Shown here piece after piece: positions 10,013 through 20,747 of a stretch of DNA of 64,000 bases. The notes under the pieces are model-generated. The model had not been told where the DNA came from. It did no database searches and was given only the letters and a program-made list of their open reading frames with translations. Source of the DNA: Panopea generosa (lineage: Eukaryota > Mollusca > Bivalvia > Adapedonta > Hiatellidae). Each line of letters begins with the position of its first letter. Position 1 is the first letter of the stretch. Made by a program: the position numbers and the translations under genes. The DNA is taken from positions 79,981,069 to 80,045,068 of the forward strand of contig CM055899.1 of assembly GCA_029582155.1 (NCBI GenBank). The letters run 5' to 3'.

Positions 10013-11108
10013 ATGACATGTCTTCAGTACACATCCAATATGTGGCCTGTCTTCAGTACACTACGTGGCATGTCTTCAGTACACATCCACTACATGGCAT
10101 GTCTTCAGTACACTATGTGGCATGCCTTCAGTACACGTCCACTCTGTGGCAGGTCTTCAATACACTACGTGGCAGGTCTTCAGTACACTATGTGGCATGT
10201 TTTCAGTACACGTCCACTACATGGCAGGTCTTCAATACACTATGTGGCATGTCAGGTTAAATATGGACTAAGGCTTGAACTAACAAACTCGGTGATGAGG
10301 GGTAAGTGGGCATTAGACAACAGTGACACATGGACGTCCACTACATTACAGGTCTTCAGTACACGTCCACTATGTGGCATGTCTTCAGTACACTACGTGG
10401 CATGTCTTCAGTACACGTCCATTACGTGGCAGGTCTTCAGAACACTATGTGGCATGCCTTCAGTACATTTCCACTATGTGGCAGGTCTTCAGTACACTAC
10501 GTGGCATGTCTTCAGTACACATCCGCTACATTGCAGGTCTTCAGTACACTATGTGGCATGTCTTCAGTACACTACATGGCAGGTCTTCAGTACACTACAT
10601 GGCATGTCTTCAGTACATTACATGGTAGGTTTGTTTTCAGTACACGTCCACTACGTTGCATGTCTTCACTACACATCTACTGCGTGACAGGTCTTCAGTA
10701 CACTACATGGCAGATATTCAGTACACTTCATGTCAGGTCTTCAGTACACTTCATGTCAGGTCTTCAGTACACATCCACTACGTGGCAGTCTTCAGTACAC
10801 GTCCATTGCATGGCAGGTCTTCAGTACACTACATGGCAGGGCTTCAGTACACTTCATGTCAGGTCTCAGTACACTACATGTCAGGTCTTCAGTACACATC
10901 CACTACGTGGCAGGTCTTCAGTACACGTCCATTGCATGGCAGGTCTTCAGTACACTACATGGCAGGTCTTCAGTACACTACATGGCCGGTCTTCAGTACA
11001 CTACGTGGCAGGTCTTCAATACATGTCCACTACGTGGCAGGTTTTCAGTACACGTCCACTACGTGGCAGGTCTTCAGTACACGTCCACTATGTGGCAGGT
11101 CTTCAATA
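9991..11108 (+). repeat. 23/29-bp minisatellite, about 45 units
   Basis: Units of 23 bp (tcttcagtacactacgtggc + atg/agg) alternate irregularly with 29-bp versions that carry a 6-bp insertion (atccac or gtccac). A type 1 SINE head fragment (about 10264-10345) recurs inside it, copying 9934-10014, so a block of about 330 bp was duplicated. The unit lacks stop codons in all three plus frames. This yields an uninterrupted 307-codon frame (10330-11253) and several overlapping shorter ones, with a 23-residue periodicity. I regard these as by-products. Confidence 0.9.
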
Positions 11109-11470
11109 CTTCTTGTTTGCTGAAAACGAGTCCACAGACGTCTTACAGCACAGTAAGAGGCACCTACAGCTTCTTGCAATGTATTCTGTTGATATGCCTG
11201 CATTGAGCATACCAATGACGCATTCCCTTAAATATTTAGATTCTTTAGTGTAATGTTTGGCATTGTAATTGTTGAGAAAATCAAATTTACCTGACCCCTG
11301 TGTCCAAGTCTGGATTCACACTGTACCTATTGATGGTTACATAACTGGCAATTTGGATATTGATTGGATACATTTGGTCAAGACTGATTATACATAGAGG
11401 ATTAGTTCATTATACAGGTTTTTTCTTTTTGTTCAGTGCACACATATAACACTAAAATTGTATTAATAAG
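11109..11470. other. AT-rich spacer
   Basis: Nothing recognised. Confidence 0.5.
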
Positions 11471-11474
11471 TTAA

Positions 11475-11701
11475 CCCTTTACTTCATATACACGCCTTTG
11501 GACACCTAATCTAGAAGGCTTTTGAATTATTGGGTGAATTATGTTTATATTATCTGACATAGTGGAAAACAGTGCAGGAAGTGTTCAGAATGCTAACAAC
11601 GAGCAATCAGAACACTTCCTGCACGTTTTTATTCTTCCTGCTCTGTTTTCAATGGCCTTATCTTATTGGTGTGGGAAAACACGTATATATGAAGTAAAGG
11701 G
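11475..11701. mobile_element. piggyBac-type MITE, 227 bp
   Basis: Terminal inverted repeats ccctttacttcatatacacg (11475) and cgtatatatgaagtaaaggg (ending 11701) are flanked by TTAA at 11471-11474 and TTGA at 11702-11705. This fits the TTAA target duplication of piggyBac elements with one substitution. A second, internal inverted repeat (gtgcaggaagtgttc / gaacacttcctgcac, about 11572-11624) could form a hairpin. There is no coding sequence, so it is non-autonomous. Confidence 0.7.
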
Positions 11702-11705
11702 TTGA

Positions 11706-12411
11706 GACATGTATGACTGAAGCATGCTCTAGTAAGGGAACAATAAATTTGTAAGAACTCTGCCTAAAATTAATATTATTTACATAATAGTGTTTTAAAA
11801 TTTAAGTGAATAGAACTTTTAGTTTAAATGAATGCAATAAAAGACTAGTCAATCTTCCAGTGTGGATTGATAGCGGGATGATAAAGAGACATATTTCTGA
11901 CGCAAAACATTTCTATGAGGTGGTGTTTACATAATATTGAATAGACCGATACAACCCTTTGTAACAAGAAGGATAAACTCTTCCTGATGCAAGTCAATAT
12001 AATTCCAAACACATACATGATACAGAACTCGCTCATTCTAGAATCTTCGTCAGATAATATCCTGATTTGATTTTGTAAATCTGCCATGATGGTGCCATTT
12101 ATCAGATCAGTTTGAGATTCAATATTTATTGTCTGTGCATCACTGTGTATCTTCGTGTGAAACTAATGCCCTTCTTTACGTCATTTCATTTACGTGCAAA
12201 GAAGCACTAAAATATCCTGTAACATATTATTGATCATTGTTGTTGACAAAAGGAGGGAATACATCCTTGGAAATGTTTCGGATGTTCGTGAGAAGGTTCA
12301 TCCAGAATGGTTCTGGGTGCAAACATTGCAGAAAAAAGTTATCTGTGTCTACATTTTATTCAGTCATATTTGGTAGAAATATAAATTAATAAAAATCTAT
12401 TGCATCCATTT
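11706..12411. other. AT-rich spacer
   Basis: No gene recognised. The open frames of 60-80 codons here show no family resemblance. Confidence 0.5.
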
Positions 12412-13415
12412 TTAGCTAAGACTGGCATTTGGCCAGAGCTTATAATTATGATGGTGCATTGTTCGTTGTCTGTTGTGTTCTGTTAATGGTGCTTTTTAGT
12501 TCGCCGGGACGAAGTGCAAGGAGAGCTATTGTCATGACCCCCAGCGTTGGCGTCGGCGTCGTCTGCGGACACCAAGGTTAAACTTTTGTGTTTAAGTTTC
12601 AGTTATCTATGCAACCACTCATTGGATGTCAATGAAACTTTGCATGTGTGTTTACCATCATCAATAGAACACACCGAGCTACGAACCATAACTCTGGATT
12701 GCATTTTGGCACAGATATGGCCCTTTTTGGACTTAGTTGTTGTTGTTGTATGGTGTTTAGCGTCGCTTTCAACTATTTTTCAGTCATATCGCGACGGTGT
12801 CTACTTGAGACAGTATTCTTAGCGCTGTCACACTGGAGTATCATGCCGCAGACACATGGTATGATACCCCACCCAGTCACATTATACTGACACCGGGCCG
12901 ACCAGACCTAGAACTCTCCTTTAAATGCTGAGCGTCAGGCGAGGAAGCTTCTAGTACCATTTTTAAAGTCTTAAACTTTGCATTTAGTTGCGTTTAAGTT
13001 TAAGATATCTATGCAACCACTCATTGGAAGTGAATGAATCTTCACACGTGTGTTCTCCATCATCAATGGAACACACACAGAGAAGAACTATAACTCTGGG
13101 TTGCATTTTGGCACAGTTATGACCCTTTTTTTACTTAATTTTTCAGGTTAAAGTTTTTTATCAGGTAAGATAGCAATGCAACAACTCATTGGATATGAAA
13201 GAAAATTCGCATGTTTGTTCACCTACATCAATGGAACACACAGAGACAAGAACCGTAACTCTGGATGGCCCTTTTGGACTTAATATTTCGTCTGTAGACA
13301 CCGAGGTTAAACTTTTGCGTTTAGTTTTGGTGTTTACCTCCAATCTCAATCTTTGCATGGTTGATGAGTTTTACCCCATCGGCGAGCTTTGTTGTCTTCT
13401 GACAACTCTTGTTTT
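12412..13415 (+). repeat. Dispersed repeat, three ~180-bp tandem units
   Basis: After ttcgccgggacgaag (about 12500) and gcgttggcgtcggcgtcgtc, three related units follow at about 12574-12745, 12960-13140 and 13143-13300. Each contains atgcaaccactcattgga (or close variants), catcaatggaacacac and aactctgga. The segment ends catcggcgagctttgttgtc with acaactcttgttt. Units 1 and 2 are separated by an inserted repeat (12746-12958). This again resembles common bivalve interspersed DNA. Confidence 0.65.
12746..12958 (+). mobile_element. Dispersed repeat inserted between tandem units
   Basis: It contains tttcagtcatatcgcgacgg, atgataccccacccagtcac, attatactgacaccgggcc and gctgagcgtcaggcgaggaa, ending near ccatttttaaagtc. 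I know this combination as an interspersed repeat in bivalve genomes. It interrupts the 180-bp unit series and is therefore younger than it. Confidence 0.55.
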
Positions 13416-13417
13416 TA

Positions 13418-13502
13418 AACCACTAGGCTAGTTACTATCAACTTAAACCACTAGGTTAGTTACTCTCAACTTAAACCACTAAGCTAGTTTCTCTGAACTT
13501 AT
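13418..13502 (+). repeat. 28-bp minisatellite, three copies
   Basis: Three head-to-tail copies of aaaccactaggctagttac followed by tctcaactt, with few substitutions. Confidence 0.9.
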
Positions 13503-13576
13503 ACCTTATCAGTATTTGTTAACTTGCATAGTATTGTACAGTCCTAGTGTGGTTTCTTGTATTTATCTTTTGAGAT

Positions 13577-13790
13577 AGGGTTTTCCGTTGCAGAGTGTTT
13601 TAAGGCGCCGTCTCAAGATCACTTACCTCCCAACACTTAGGTCATAGGTTCGAGTCCCGCTTTCTCCAAAAACTTTATGAGAGAAAGTTTCCAGTAACTT
13701 GCGGAAGGACAGTGGTTCCACTCAGTCTGAGGTCTTCCTCAACCAGTTAAACTGGATATGCCATATATGAAATGTGTTGAAAATGGCGTT
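13577..13790 (+). mobile_element. tRNA-derived SINE, type 1
   Basis: Head ttgcagagtgttttaaggcg and ccgtctcaagatcacttacc, with a well-preserved B box (ataggttcgagtcccgc at 13644-13660). Body gagaaagtttccagtaactt, cttgcggaaggac and gaggtcttcctcaacc. Tail aactggatatgcc ... gtgttgaaaatggc. Confidence 0.85.
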
Positions 13791-14182
13791 AATTCCCATA
13801 TTTTTATACACACATTGATGCATTTATTTGATCGTACCGTCTCTTTAAATATTACCTCTTATACTAATTCTACAACTTATACAAGAAAATACCTTATACA
13901 TGTAGCCAACCTCTGTGTTGGTGAGTATCCATCCATTCTACCACTATTCTTGTTTTTTGTTGGCTTAAGGAACCCACCATCCCTATTTTCCTCACATTTA
14001 TGTGTACAATTTTTTATGCCCCGCCATTGGACGACTAATGAAGAGGTGTTAAGTGTTATTTCTGCCTTTTCATTAATGGGTGTGTGCTCATGGTAAAAAA
14101 CTGGTTTCTGACCAATATCTTCTGCAGTGGTACTTAATTATTCATGTATACCTGTATAACAAAGTTTGATATATGTCAACAT
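13791..14182. other. AT-rich spacer
   Basis: No gene recognised. About 14015-14060 (tatgccccgccattggac) is a fragment of another dispersed repeat. Confidence 0.45.
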
Positions 14183-14405
14183 CAGAGGGTTCTCCGCGGC
14201 TGAGCGGTAAGGCGCCGTCTCATCAAGATCACTTACCTCTCACCGCTAAGGTTGTAGTTTAGAGTCCCGCTCGCTCCAGAAACTATGTGAGAAAGTTTAC
14301 CAGTTACTTGCGGAAGGATGGTCTATTCAGATCCATTCTGAGGTCTTCTCCACAAATAAAAACTGGATATACATAATATAACCTGAAATATGTTGAAAAT
14401 GATGT
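14183..14405 (+). mobile_element. tRNA-derived SINE, type 1
   Basis: Head ctccgcggctgagcggtaag and gcgccgtctcatcaagatca, degenerate B box tagtttagagtcccgc. Body gagaaagtttaccagttact and tgcggaagg. Tail aactggatatacat ... atgttgaaaatg. It lies 0.6 kb from the copy at 13.58 kb, in the same orientation. Confidence 0.85.
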
Positions 14406-14424
14406 GTTTTCTTAATAAAAAAAA

Positions 14425-14610
14425 TGTCAAACCTGTCTTAAGCAGCCAGTCACGGTAAGACGCTAAAGTGGCGTTTGAAGACAGGTTGTTGCTTAGTACA
14501 GGTTAATTTGCTCTGAAAGCATATAAATAGGAAATAGCAAATGTGACTGCTTAAGAAAAGTGGTTGCTTAATAGAGGTGACCTCTTACACAGGTTTTACT
14601 GTATCATTTA
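14425..14610. repeat. Dispersed repeat with inverted ends
   Basis: Left end tcaaacctgtcttaagcagc, right end cttacacaggttttactgta, with gacgctaaagtggcgt and taatagaggtgacc inside. The outer parts are roughly inverted with respect to each other (aaacctgt / acaggttt). No coding sequence. Confidence 0.5.
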
Positions 14611-15394
14611 AATTTTAATGGAGCTACGTCCCTACGGTCAACTTAATTTCAGTAAAACATGGGTTTCTGATAAATAGTAGGTGCATTCGTGTCTACTGGC
14701 ACATTTCTGGTTTGACAATGACATTATATTGGGGGCATACCTTGCCTTCCCCTGTTAATGATCATATTTACAAATTTATGTTGCAGTTTTATTGTAAAAT
14801 TGTTTTTAAAATTGAATTAAAACAACACAGCTGTATGGTACAAGTGTTATGTTTATATGCACTTGATTGTGGTTAAAACACTGTAACTTTCTTCAGCTGT
14901 GTAAGAAATTTGCTAAGAGGTTTGTCTCTGATGTAAACAAGTATACTTACATAGATTAAGTTACAGTTAGTGTAGCCTGGTGGTTATAAACTGCTGTTAT
15001 ACGATCTGCTCGTGTTGTCCTCCCTGTGCCACGCTGAATACTTATATTATTGGATTATATTGTGATATAATATAGTAATGTTTTAGTGATAATCGCCGCC
15101 TAAGGTATATTGATGCCGATCTGCACAATTCACAGATTTTTAGTAGAGACTAGTTTCATTCTTCCATATACGGAATTGAGAAGAGGGAGTCAAACCAATT
15201 ACTTGTTGATTTTTTTTCTGTTCCTCATCACAAAAATGTTAGATGAAAAACAAAATGGTCATTGATGTTCTGTGACAAAATGTTAAATTTGACAAGAATC
15301 CCACTTTTCCGGGATCCTGGAACTCGAGAACATCTTCTCCACAGGTAAATGATGTTACCAACTGAATCAGAGGTGACAATGCAATATCAATCAA
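14611..15394. other. AT-rich spacer
   Basis: Nothing recognised. Confidence 0.5.
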
Positions 15395-15492
15395 CATGTA
15401 CACTTTGGCAGATGGGATTCGAACTTAACACCACTAGTTTGATAGTCAGACATGCTACCGACTGAGCTAACTGGTTGTGGCGATTTAAATAG
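15395..15492 (-). mobile_element. tRNA-like SINE head, type 2, minus strand
   Basis: The minus strand reads gttagctcagtcggtagca (a good A box), tctgactatcaaact, then aagttcgaatcccat (a good B box). The T stem and acceptor stem do not pair, so it is not a working tRNA gene. The tctgactatcaa segment is shared with the type 2 SINEs at 3.06 and 29.67 kb. Confidence 0.65.
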
Positions 15493-16509
15493 GGCAATGC
15501 ATAAAATTGGCAACTTCTCTTAAAACCTTGAACCAATATCAATAATTTTTTTATGCCCTACCATTTATGGGGATGTGGGAGCATATAGCTCTGTCTGCCC
15601 GTATGTTTGTACACCCCTAAACTTGTCTGGGAGTATGAGTATAAAGTTCAGTTGTATCATTGGTGAGTTCAAATCCAGCCACTGCATAGTTTTGGACCTT
15701 TCTTATTGTTTATGATATAGCTGTCACACTTTTATGGCCATAATAAATGAATTCCTAGATTTTCAATCTTGTCCGCCTCTGTTCAATTTTACACTCCCCC
15801 CTTTCCCCCGTAATCGTAATTGGCCAAAACAGGGCTGTGTTTAAAACCTTTTGATTTATAAATGAATTTCTCTCTAAAACGATACTTCTGTTTCATTATC
15901 TGAAAAATAAAAAAATGAAATTGCACCCCTAACTGACCTTATTTTCAAACAAATTTGGATAAAAAGTTATAAATTGGTGAAACTTTTCAGAACAGCGAAT
16001 TTATAAAACTTTCCAGATGAGTGAATTAGTGAAACAAAATGGCTTGTATTTCAAAAATTCTTCATACAAGTAAAGAAATGTCTGATGTTTCCTACAGTAC
16101 ATCATATAAAGTTTACTTTTATTGAGTTATAAAGAAGAAATGTGGCTGCGAATCTGTAATATATGATTTTAGATAATTATGGCAGTATTTATAATTGTCC
16201 TCTCACCAGTCCACATGTGCAGCTTTCACCTTCATTCTTATTTTTTTATAGCATTATGTGATAATAATGATATCTCAATAATAGGAAAGTGCATGCTGGG
16301 AGCAGATTTGGGAGTAATGGGAGGGGGAGATCTGAGTGGCGGATATGTGGGTTTGGGAGAAATGGGTGTGTAGGGGAGATGTGGGTGAGGGTAGCAACAT
16401 GTGGGTGGGGGAGATGTAGACTAAAAGGAGGGGCAAATAAGAATAGAAAACTCCAACCCTATCATTCTGTGAGGTACGTGTTGAAGGAAATTTTATTTCT
16501 TCAAAATTT
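15493..16509. other. AT-rich spacer
   Basis: No gene recognised. A 'tatgccctaccatttatggg' fragment of a dispersed repeat lies at about 15552. A G-rich purine tract (gggagatgtgggtgaggg) lies at about 16310-16435. Confidence 0.45.
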
Positions 16510-16755
16510 GAATAATTGTTACCCCCACCCTCCAATATAGCTTGCCTATATATTCCTCACTGCATCTGTATCACTATATTTAAAAAGGATTTCCTAACTT
16601 AGCCTATGCACCAATGTAAAACTGAAATAGATTTCTGGCTTAAAATGCAACGTACTTTGTAGCATATCAAAATGAGTCATGTAATTTTGTTTCGATTATG
16701 TTATATTGGTTACATATTGTAGAATTTGGTTCATCTTAGTAAAAGTCCAAATAAC
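16510..16755 (+). repeat. Diverged dispersed repeat, copy A
   Basis: It aligns by eye with 57540-57790 in the same orientation. Shared features in order are tcttgcctatatat, aaaggatttcctaactt, aaactgaaata, ttaaaatgcaac, acatattgtagaat and ttcatcttag, with about 65-75% similarity. Nature unknown. Confidence 0.6.
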
Positions 16756-16849
16756 GAGGAGAAAACCATCAAACAGAATTTGCATGCAATCTATTTTAAG
16801 AATGAGGAATTCATTTCAACTTCACCAATCCATTTAATATATTGTTTTT

Positions 16850-17100
16850 AGCTAACAGGTGAGCTTTTGTGATCGCTTGGTGTCCGTCGTCCGTCGTCTG
16901 TCGTCCGTCGTTAAATTTTAGCTTTTAACAACTTTTCCTCTGAAACCACTGGGCCAATTTTGATATAACTTTACAGAAATGTTCCTTGGGTGACCCTCTA
17001 CCAAGTTAGTCCAAGCCATCTTGATTCTTAAAAAACATGGCCGCCAAGGGGCGGGGCAAGTTTAATCCCTCATTTTATGTCATTTTATATAAACTGGATT
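16850..17100 (+). repeat. Dispersed repeat fragment ('gtccgtcgtccgtcg' type)
   Basis: Starts agctaacaggtgagcttttg with tgtccgtcgtccgtcgtctg at about 16880, then ctctgaaaccactgggcca and ggccgccaaggggcgggg. It is related to the start of the 8.45 kb repeat (ctctgaaaccactaggccaa) and lacks the 3' end. Confidence 0.6.
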
Positions 17101-18224
17101 AACAAGGCATGTAGACTATAATTTGAGGTAAACATTGTTTAGTGTTAATATAAATCCCGACTATCACAAGGAATCCACTACTCTTTCACGCAATATTTCA
17201 TGCAAAAAATCCCGTAAATGTAGTGCCTATTTACTATAACCTCGTGACAAATCGAGTAGTTATTTCCATATGCTGTTCTGGCCCTGCTTGAGTGCAACAT
17301 ATCTATGTAAATATTTTTCATAGCGACTGACCAAATCTACTAAATAGTTCATCTTTTTACATCGGTATATACATATATATATATATATACTAAAAGTCAG
17401 CATCATACAATCACAATTGTATCTTATGTTTGTAACAAAAGTTTTAAATAACATAACGTCCATGGACATACACAGCCACACTCTCCTCAAACAGCAAAAT
17501 ATGACGACATTGTTAACACCTATGTCATTCATATAAACTGTTTATTTGTACACTTGTTATTGCATATGTACATGTATATATTCTGTAATCTCTTTTCCTC
17601 AATAAAGAAAATGTTCTGTTCTGTTCTATAATTAAATGAACGTTCTTGAGATTTTGTGAACGCTCGAGTACTCACACGAAATCTCGCATTATCTCGTTTT
17701 CAATTATCTTAACTTCCATTCATCTCAGGATCACAAATAGAAATTCTTACATTGCACAATAAAATTCTCAACAAAACAATACCATTCCCAAAATGAATTT
17801 TGTGTTTAAAATTGTTAAAGTACTTTCGACAAAAAAAACAATTGTATTCTGCAGCTAAAATAACGACAAATTTTGAGAAATTTTCCTTCTAACCTCAATA
17901 TCTTTAATTCAATATTTTTTTGACGTGATCGAAACATGTTTAAACATTTAAGATTACATACAACTTACATTTAAGAAATAGCCTGTGAATTATGAATGAT
18001 TAATTTGCAATATAATGTATCCTTCGTGAGCTGTTTTATCAACATTTAGGCAGGAGGTGCAAGTTTCTTATCCTTCTATACAAGTCCTATACTATACGTA
18101 CATTTTGTTTTTTTGAGTTATTTGTATATAACAAGTTAATCGATCTAATAATTTCCTCTACAGTAAATGTTTAATCTAATTCACTACATGTACTTGTGTT
18201 TTTATTATTTAAAAAAGTAAGTAT
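17101..18224. other. AT-rich spacer with a solitary 42-bp minisatellite unit
   Basis: No gene recognised. (TA)n at about 17369-17389. A solitary unit of the 5.6 kb minisatellite lies at about 18051-18092 (ggtgcaagtttcttatcctt then ctatacaagtcc). Confidence 0.6.
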
Positions 18225-18455
18225 TTATAAAATTCATTAATGCATGGCAAATTTACAGGTCGGACACGAAATCTCACACAGTCAAACAAACTCAAAGTGT
18301 GACCTTGACCTTTGAGGTACAGGTGTGGGTCTTACTCGCGGCACGTCGTGGTGTTATGTTGATCCTTTGTAGCAAGTTTTTTTATAAAATCAATTAATGC
18401 ATGACAGTTACATGCCGGACACGAAATACCGGACGGGAGGACGGACGGACGCTGC
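18225..18455 (+). repeat. Dispersed repeat with a two-fold internal motif
   Basis: Two related stretches, tttataaaattcattaatgc (18225) and tttataaaatcaattaatgc (18380), each lead into gccggacacgaaat-type sequence. Between them is tgaccttgacctttgagg. The segment ends in gaggacggacggacgc. This resembles a widespread bivalve repeat. Confidence 0.55.
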
Positions 18456-18490
18456 TATAACTATTTTTTGTTTGGGGTTTGGTGGGGGGG

Positions 18491-18905
18491 GGGGTTAAAA
18501 TACAGAAATACAAATAGCCAAAGGGATGTTTTCTTGCGTAGATTCACTGTAATTTGTTGCAAAATAATGTAAATGTTGCATTAATATCTGGTATAACCTT
18601 ACCACGTAACTTGATTATAGTGTTTCTATAACAAATAAGTGCCAGTGAAACTGCAGCGGCTGAGTCACCTCTGCCCAGCATCATTAAGGCGTCAATACGC
18701 TGTTATAAAATTTTCAAAATCTACAGTGATAATCGCACTACACATGTGTGAAAGAATGTAGAGAAAACAAGTTTGGCCACTTGTACTTATGTATACATGT
18801 TCCACGTGCAAATCCTGCAAAAACGCAATTCGAGTTATTACGTAATAACTAGCCATAGTTTGACTGATTTTTCGTTGTGGCTATAAACCGTAACGACCGA
18901 TATTA
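18491..18905 (+). repeat. Left long inverted repeat of the Mutator-like interval
   Basis: Pairs with 24327-25012. The best-matching blocks are 18511-18590, 18685-18705 and 18845-18880. Confidence 0.65.
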
Positions 18906-19425
18906 ATACTATACATGTACTCTTTCAATACAAAAATACTTACAAACAGATTATTGTGACATTTCAATTTTCTCATGTCCATTTATTTCATTGGACGGGA
19001 ATAATTTTAAAGTATGAATGCTCTTGTTTTAAACCTGCTATATTGACTGCGTATTTTACACATGAATTATCCTATATTTTTGCACTGATTGAACAGCTTT
19101 AAAAATCAACAGGGCAAACGCAGCCGACCATTCACTCGTTTAAAGCGTGCTTTGTCCTCTGCCAAGAAATTTGGTCATTCGGAGCGGACAGATGATTATG
19201 GTTAGAGGTGTTCAGCCTGCACATGTATATTGACGGTAGGATAATTGCTATAGAGAATATTTTAATTACTGATAATTTATCCAAGCAAACATTTAGACTC
19301 CATTTGGGGTAAGTAATATTTTAATGTTTTAAATCCTTGCATTCAGAGCGGCTGGTTACACTTGTTTTTTTCAACAGCTGTAAATTGTAATTTTGCTTAT
19401 TAAGCCTTTGACCATAATGCATATA

Positions 19426-19707
19426 AAGGCATTTTTCAGCACACTTGTCGCATCAGTGAGGCATCGTTGCCAAACATGCATCGATTCATATGGTGGACAT
19501 ACACGGTATTGATGAGATGAACTTTGTTAAGAGAACGTCTCTGAAAACTGATTTCTATCCAAGACGCTGCTGATGCAATAACCATATCAATTGAGCTAGT
19601 GTTAAATAAAGGTCAGATAAAACCCTGTTGAAATTTTTTTTGCGATTTCTTATATATCTCCTTAGTTATGGCATATTATACCCATGTACAGTTTCTTTTT
19701 TCCGCTA

Positions 19708-19708
<1 letters not shown>
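19426..19708 (+). mobile_element. Tc1-like element fragment: 3' end of transposase and terminal repeat
   Basis: It is an inverted copy (about 88-90% identical by eye) of 21039-21325. It includes the last codons of the transposase (ggacatacacggtattga, ending in TGA), the 3' untranslated region (gctgctgatgcaataaccat, gtcagataaaaccctgttga) and the terminus tttcttttttccgctag. The 5' part is missing. The terminus touches a (TA)25 tract, consistent with the TA insertion site of Tc1 elements. Confidence 0.85.

Positions 19709-19758
<50 letters not shown>
19709..19758. repeat. (TA)n microsatellite at a Tc1 terminus
   Basis: 25 uninterrupted TA units starting at the base after the terminal inverted repeat. 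Confidence 0.95.
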
Positions 19759-19761
<3 letters not shown>

Positions 19762-20022
19762 TGTGAATATAATAAGGATATAATTATGTCCGGCATTAGT
19801 GGCTCAGCTTTAAATTATTTTTTTAAACTTAATAATATTTATAATCAGTACTATAGAAATATTATTACGCGTCATAGTGTTTCATTTTTTTCTTGGTTTT
19901 CGTTTTTCGTCTTTCATTTATTATTTTTCTCTTTTTAAGAAGAATATTATAAGCACACAACTTTGAAATAATAATTGAAAAGAAACATAAATAATGCACT
20001 ATACCTATTGACTGGTTATCCT

Positions 20023-20640
20023 TCAGATTTTAATTGCACCCCCAACCTTGTTACAAGTTGCAGCATCTCTATGAGAACAAAGTTTACTTCCAACATTCAT
20101 TGCAATCACCTTTTTATGTTTTGTTTGCAACTCAATGATTGTTGTACTGCTGCATTGGAGTTGTCGCCCCTGTATGTCTCAGACTGTTGTTATACTAGGA
20201 ATCCACCCCAGCTATAATAGAACAATTCCTGCCAAATCCACAGGCTTCATTGTTTTCGATGACTTGGCACCAGGCTCGGTGAAAACTAGCTTCTGCAACC
20301 TCTGTCACTTTATCTGCTGCAAAATTGCAATGAGTTTGCATGGATTTGTAAGATGGAGGCAGTATTTTCGCAAGTCGTTTGGACCAATTTTAGTGTCTAG
20401 CAGTATCGCTGCTACTGACAGGTTGATATCAGCTGGATTCGGTCCACGTCGACCGGTCTTAGTTTCTCTGTATAAGTTATATGTTTTGCCCGTAAAGCCA
20501 CATTTAGCACATTTATTTTCTCGCGCCATCCAAATGCCATCTGCTTGTCAAATTCCATGTCAAACTCCAATTTTCCTTCGCAGGTGTCATCTCAGAATCT
20601 GTGTCCTGTATAGTTCTCGAAAAAAATATCCGTAGTCTTT
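20023..20640 (-). pseudogene. Mutator-like transposase domain, decayed
   Basis: On the minus strand the pieces read, in order: DTCEGKLEFDMEFDKQMAFG (about 20595-20530), then in the next frame KCAKCGFTGKTYNLYRETKT and GRRGPNPADINLSVAAILLD plus TKIGPNDLRKYC (20516-20350). Then, after another shift, come NFAADKVTEVAEASFHRAWC, an IAGVDS-stop-YNNSLRHTGATTPMQ stretch and TIIELQTKHKKVIAMNVGSK with LCSH, ending at a TGA (20025-20023). The order C..G.L, zinc-like C-x2-C, GRR-PADIN, IG, then a D-x-RYNN / TP-Q / KLC series is how I remember metazoan Mutator-like transposase proteins. There are at least two frameshifts and one internal stop. A C-terminal part is missing, perhaps removed when the neighbouring Tc1 sequences arrived. 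The match is from memory of the family and has not been searched. Confidence 0.55.
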
Positions 20641-20747
20641 CACAAATGGAAAATACGGTAGGTACACAGTTCCTTTTTTTTCACTTTCATCTTTACTACA
20701 TGGTTTTAGTACATCTTCTATAGCACTGACAGATGGCTTGCCTGGCC

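Noticed and set aside
12547..12890. Overlapping 80-91-codon plus-strand frames
   Set aside because: They cross the boundary between a dispersed-repeat unit and the repeat inserted in it, and match no protein family I know.
13577..14405. Pair of tRNA-Leu/Ser genes
   Set aside because: Only the head is tRNA-like. The same 3' body and tail follow in each copy, which identifies SINEs.
15395..15492. Functional tRNA gene on the minus strand
   Set aside because: Good A and B boxes, but the T stem and acceptor stem do not pair. The sequence matches the head of the type 2 SINE family.
16275..16540. Overlapping frames on both strands in the G-rich tract
   Set aside because: Low-complexity gggagatgtggg sequence keeps several frames open. 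No domain is visible.
19684..19938. 84-codon plus-strand frame with an IY-repeat segment
   Set aside because: It is a translation of the (TA)n microsatellite and adjoining AT-rich DNA.
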